DNA of 5,654 nt from Clostridia bacterium. GTDB taxonomy: Bacteria > Bacillota > Clostridia > Oscillospirales > Butyricicoccaceae. A model generated the notes under the pieces. That model was given only the letters and a program-made list of their open reading frames with translations, was not told the DNA's origin and did no database searches. The stretch covers positions 1 to 5,654 of the forward strand of contig JAFYNW010000025.1 of the NCBI GenBank assembly GCA_017547995.1, read 5' to 3'. The translations under genes and the position numbers were made by a program. Each line of letters begins with the position of its first letter. Position 1 is the first letter of the stretch. Shown one piece after another: positions 4,367 to 5,654 of this stretch.

Positions 4367-5654
4367 TTGCCGATATATCTGCTTTTAGTTTCAATAATCA
4401 TCTTCGCCTGCGTAATTCTCAATAAGATTTCAAGCAAGCTTGGCATACCAATGCTGCTCGCTTTCATCCTTCTCGGTATGTTTTTCGGCTCGGATGGCTT
4501 TGTGAAAATCCCGTTTGAAAACTATCGCTTTGCCGAGCAGATTTGTTCCGTTGCCCTCATATTCATTATGTTTTACGGCGGCTTCGGTACAAACTGGAAT
4601 GAAGCAAAGCCTGTTGCAAAGAAAGCCATCATGCTCTCGACGGCAGGCGTTATAATGACAGCCGGACTGACAGGGCTTTTCTGCCATTTCGTGCTTAAAA
4701 TCGATATCCTCGAAAGTCTTCTCATAGGCTCGGTCATCTCGTCGACAGACGCCGCGTCGGTATTCTCAATACTCCGTTCGAAAAATCTCGGTCTCCGCGA
4801 CAATACAGCCTCCATGCTGGAAATCGAAAGCGGCAGTAACGACCCTTGTTCATATATGCTGACAGCCATCTTCATCGCGGCTATCAAGGGTGCAAATACA
4901 GCGGGGTCGATGGCTTATATGATATTCGCGCAGATTGCATACGGGCTTGTCTGCGGTGTGCTCATTGCGGCACTCGGTGTCATCTTTATGCGAAAATACC
5001 GCTTCACAACCGAAGGCTTTTCGGAAATCTTCGCAGTGGGCGTTGCAGTCATCTCATACGCATTGCCGACAGCTTTGGGCGGCAACGGCTATCTCAGCGC
5101 CTACATAGTCGGCATAATTCTCGGTAACACACACATCAAAAACAAGAAAAAGCTCGTTATCTTCTTCGATGGCATCACAGCGCTCATGCAGATGGTAATC
5201 TTCTTCCTGCTCGGTCTGCTGTCCTTCCCGTCAATGCTTCCGGGCGTTGCCTTTGAAGCTATGCTTATCGCGCTTTTCATCACGTTTATCGCCCGTCCTG
5301 TCACAATTTTTGCCCTTCTCGGCAAAAAGAGCAGCACCAACCAGAAGCTTCTCGTTTCCTGGTCGGGTCTGCGTGGTGCGGCGTCCATCGTATTTGCAAT
5401 TATGGCAAAGATGGCGATAAACACAACTCTCGATATCTTCCACGTGGTATTCTTTATCGTCCTGTTTTCCATCCTCATTCAGGGCTCGCTCATTCCGTTT
5501 ATGTCGCGTAAGCTCAATATGATTGACGATGAAGCCGACGTTATGAAGACCTTTAACGACTACGTATCAAAACCAATAGGCTTTGTCCGCTTCACAATTC
5601 CGGAAGGACATAAGTGGTGTGGAAAAGAGCTTAAGGAATTGTGGATTCCACCCG
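4367..5654 (+). CDS. nhaP2: NhaP2/CvrA-type K+(Na+)/H+ antiporter, 3' end cut by the window
   Basis: The frame is open from TTG 4367 to the window end, giving 429 residues of a family usually about 480-580 aa long. It is a CPA1-type cation/proton antiporter of the cytoplasmic membrane. It should use proton exchange to control cell K+ or Na+ and pH. Many hydrophobic segments start at residue 3. Signatures are SSTDAASVFSILR with D128 in the ion path, LEIESGSNDP with N158 and D159, GGNGYLSAYIVGIILGN starting at 238, FFDGITALMQMVIFF, and SWSGLRGA (331-338) with R336. The last piece, IPEGHKWCGKELKEL (411-425), looks like the start of a TrkA-C/RCK-C regulatory domain, which marks the NhaP2/CvrA subgroup over plain NhaP. 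The first in-frame ATG (4450) would remove most of the first membrane segment, so TTG is preferred. It likely shares the sir2 promoter. Ion preference cannot be told from the sequence. Confidence 0.92.
   Translation, partial: MPIYLLLVSIIIFACVILNKISSKLGIPMLLAFILLGMFFGSDGFVKIPFENYRFAEQICSVALIFIMFYGGFGTNWNEAKPVAKKAIMLSTAGVIMTAGLTGLFCHFVLKIDILESLLIGSVISSTDAASVFSILRSKNLGLRDNTASMLEIESGSNDPCSYMLTAIFIAAIKGANTAGSMAYMIFAQIAYGLVCGVLIAALGVIFMRKYRFTTEGFSEIFAVGVAVISYALPTALGGNGYLSAYIVGIILGNTHIKNKKKLVIFFDGITALMQMVIFFLLGLLSFPSMLPGVAFEAMLIALFITFIARPVTIFALLGKKSSTNQKLLVSWSGLRGAASIVFAIMAKMAINTTLDIFHVVFFIVLFSILIQGSLIPFMSRKLNMIDDEADVMKTFNDYVSKPIGFVRFTIPEGHKWCGKELKELWIPP

Noticed and set aside
4573..5478. Several reverse-strand open frames and one + strand frame (4846-5127) across the antiporter
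   Set aside because: They are shadows of the continuous NhaP2-type frame, whose conserved motifs span the region.
1..5654. CRISPR array, tRNA, rRNA or insertion sequence
   Set aside because: No regularly spaced direct repeats, tRNA-like cloverleaf, rRNA sequence or transposase motifs were found by eye.

Overview
The window reads as ordinary chromosomal DNA from a low-to-moderate GC bacterium of the Firmicutes, most likely an anaerobic gut member of the Clostridia. The reasons are strong AAAGGAG-type Shine-Dalgarno sites, short intergenic gaps with U-tract terminators, TATAAT-like promoters, and dispersed hairpin repeats of the kind I recall from gut Clostridia genomes. No species can be named from the sequence alone. 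All six genes are on the + strand, and no mobile element, CRISPR array, tRNA or rRNA is visible.

Layout: (1) 1-66 holds three consecutive hairpins that look like a dispersed intergenic repeat. (2) 125-820 encodes a very cysteine-rich DUF5714-like protein and ends in a clear intrinsic terminator. (3) 927-1511 encodes a YfbR-type HD-domain 5'-deoxynucleotidase with its own extended -10 promoter. (4) 1603-2160 encodes a small protein with three membrane segments and a charged soluble tail. (5) 2215-3426 encodes a DHA1-like MFS transporter, preceded almost immediately by a terminator-like hairpin and followed by a good terminator. (6) 3582-4295 encodes a zinc-binding Sir2 NAD-dependent deacylase. 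(7) 4367-5654 is the 5' part of a TTG-started NhaP2/CvrA-type cation/proton antiporter that runs off the window.

The genes do not form one pathway. The terminators split them into probably separate units: DUF5714 alone, yfbR alone or with the membrane protein, the MFS gene with an uncertain link to the gene before it, and sir2 plus the antiporter as a likely pair. The common themes are housekeeping (dNMP turnover, protein deacylation) and membrane transport.

I see no convincing new defence or mobile system. The points most worth a second look are the Cys-rich DUF5714 protein, the recurring GTAG-plus-hairpin intergenic elements, and the terminator-like hairpin only 13 nt before the MFS start codon.
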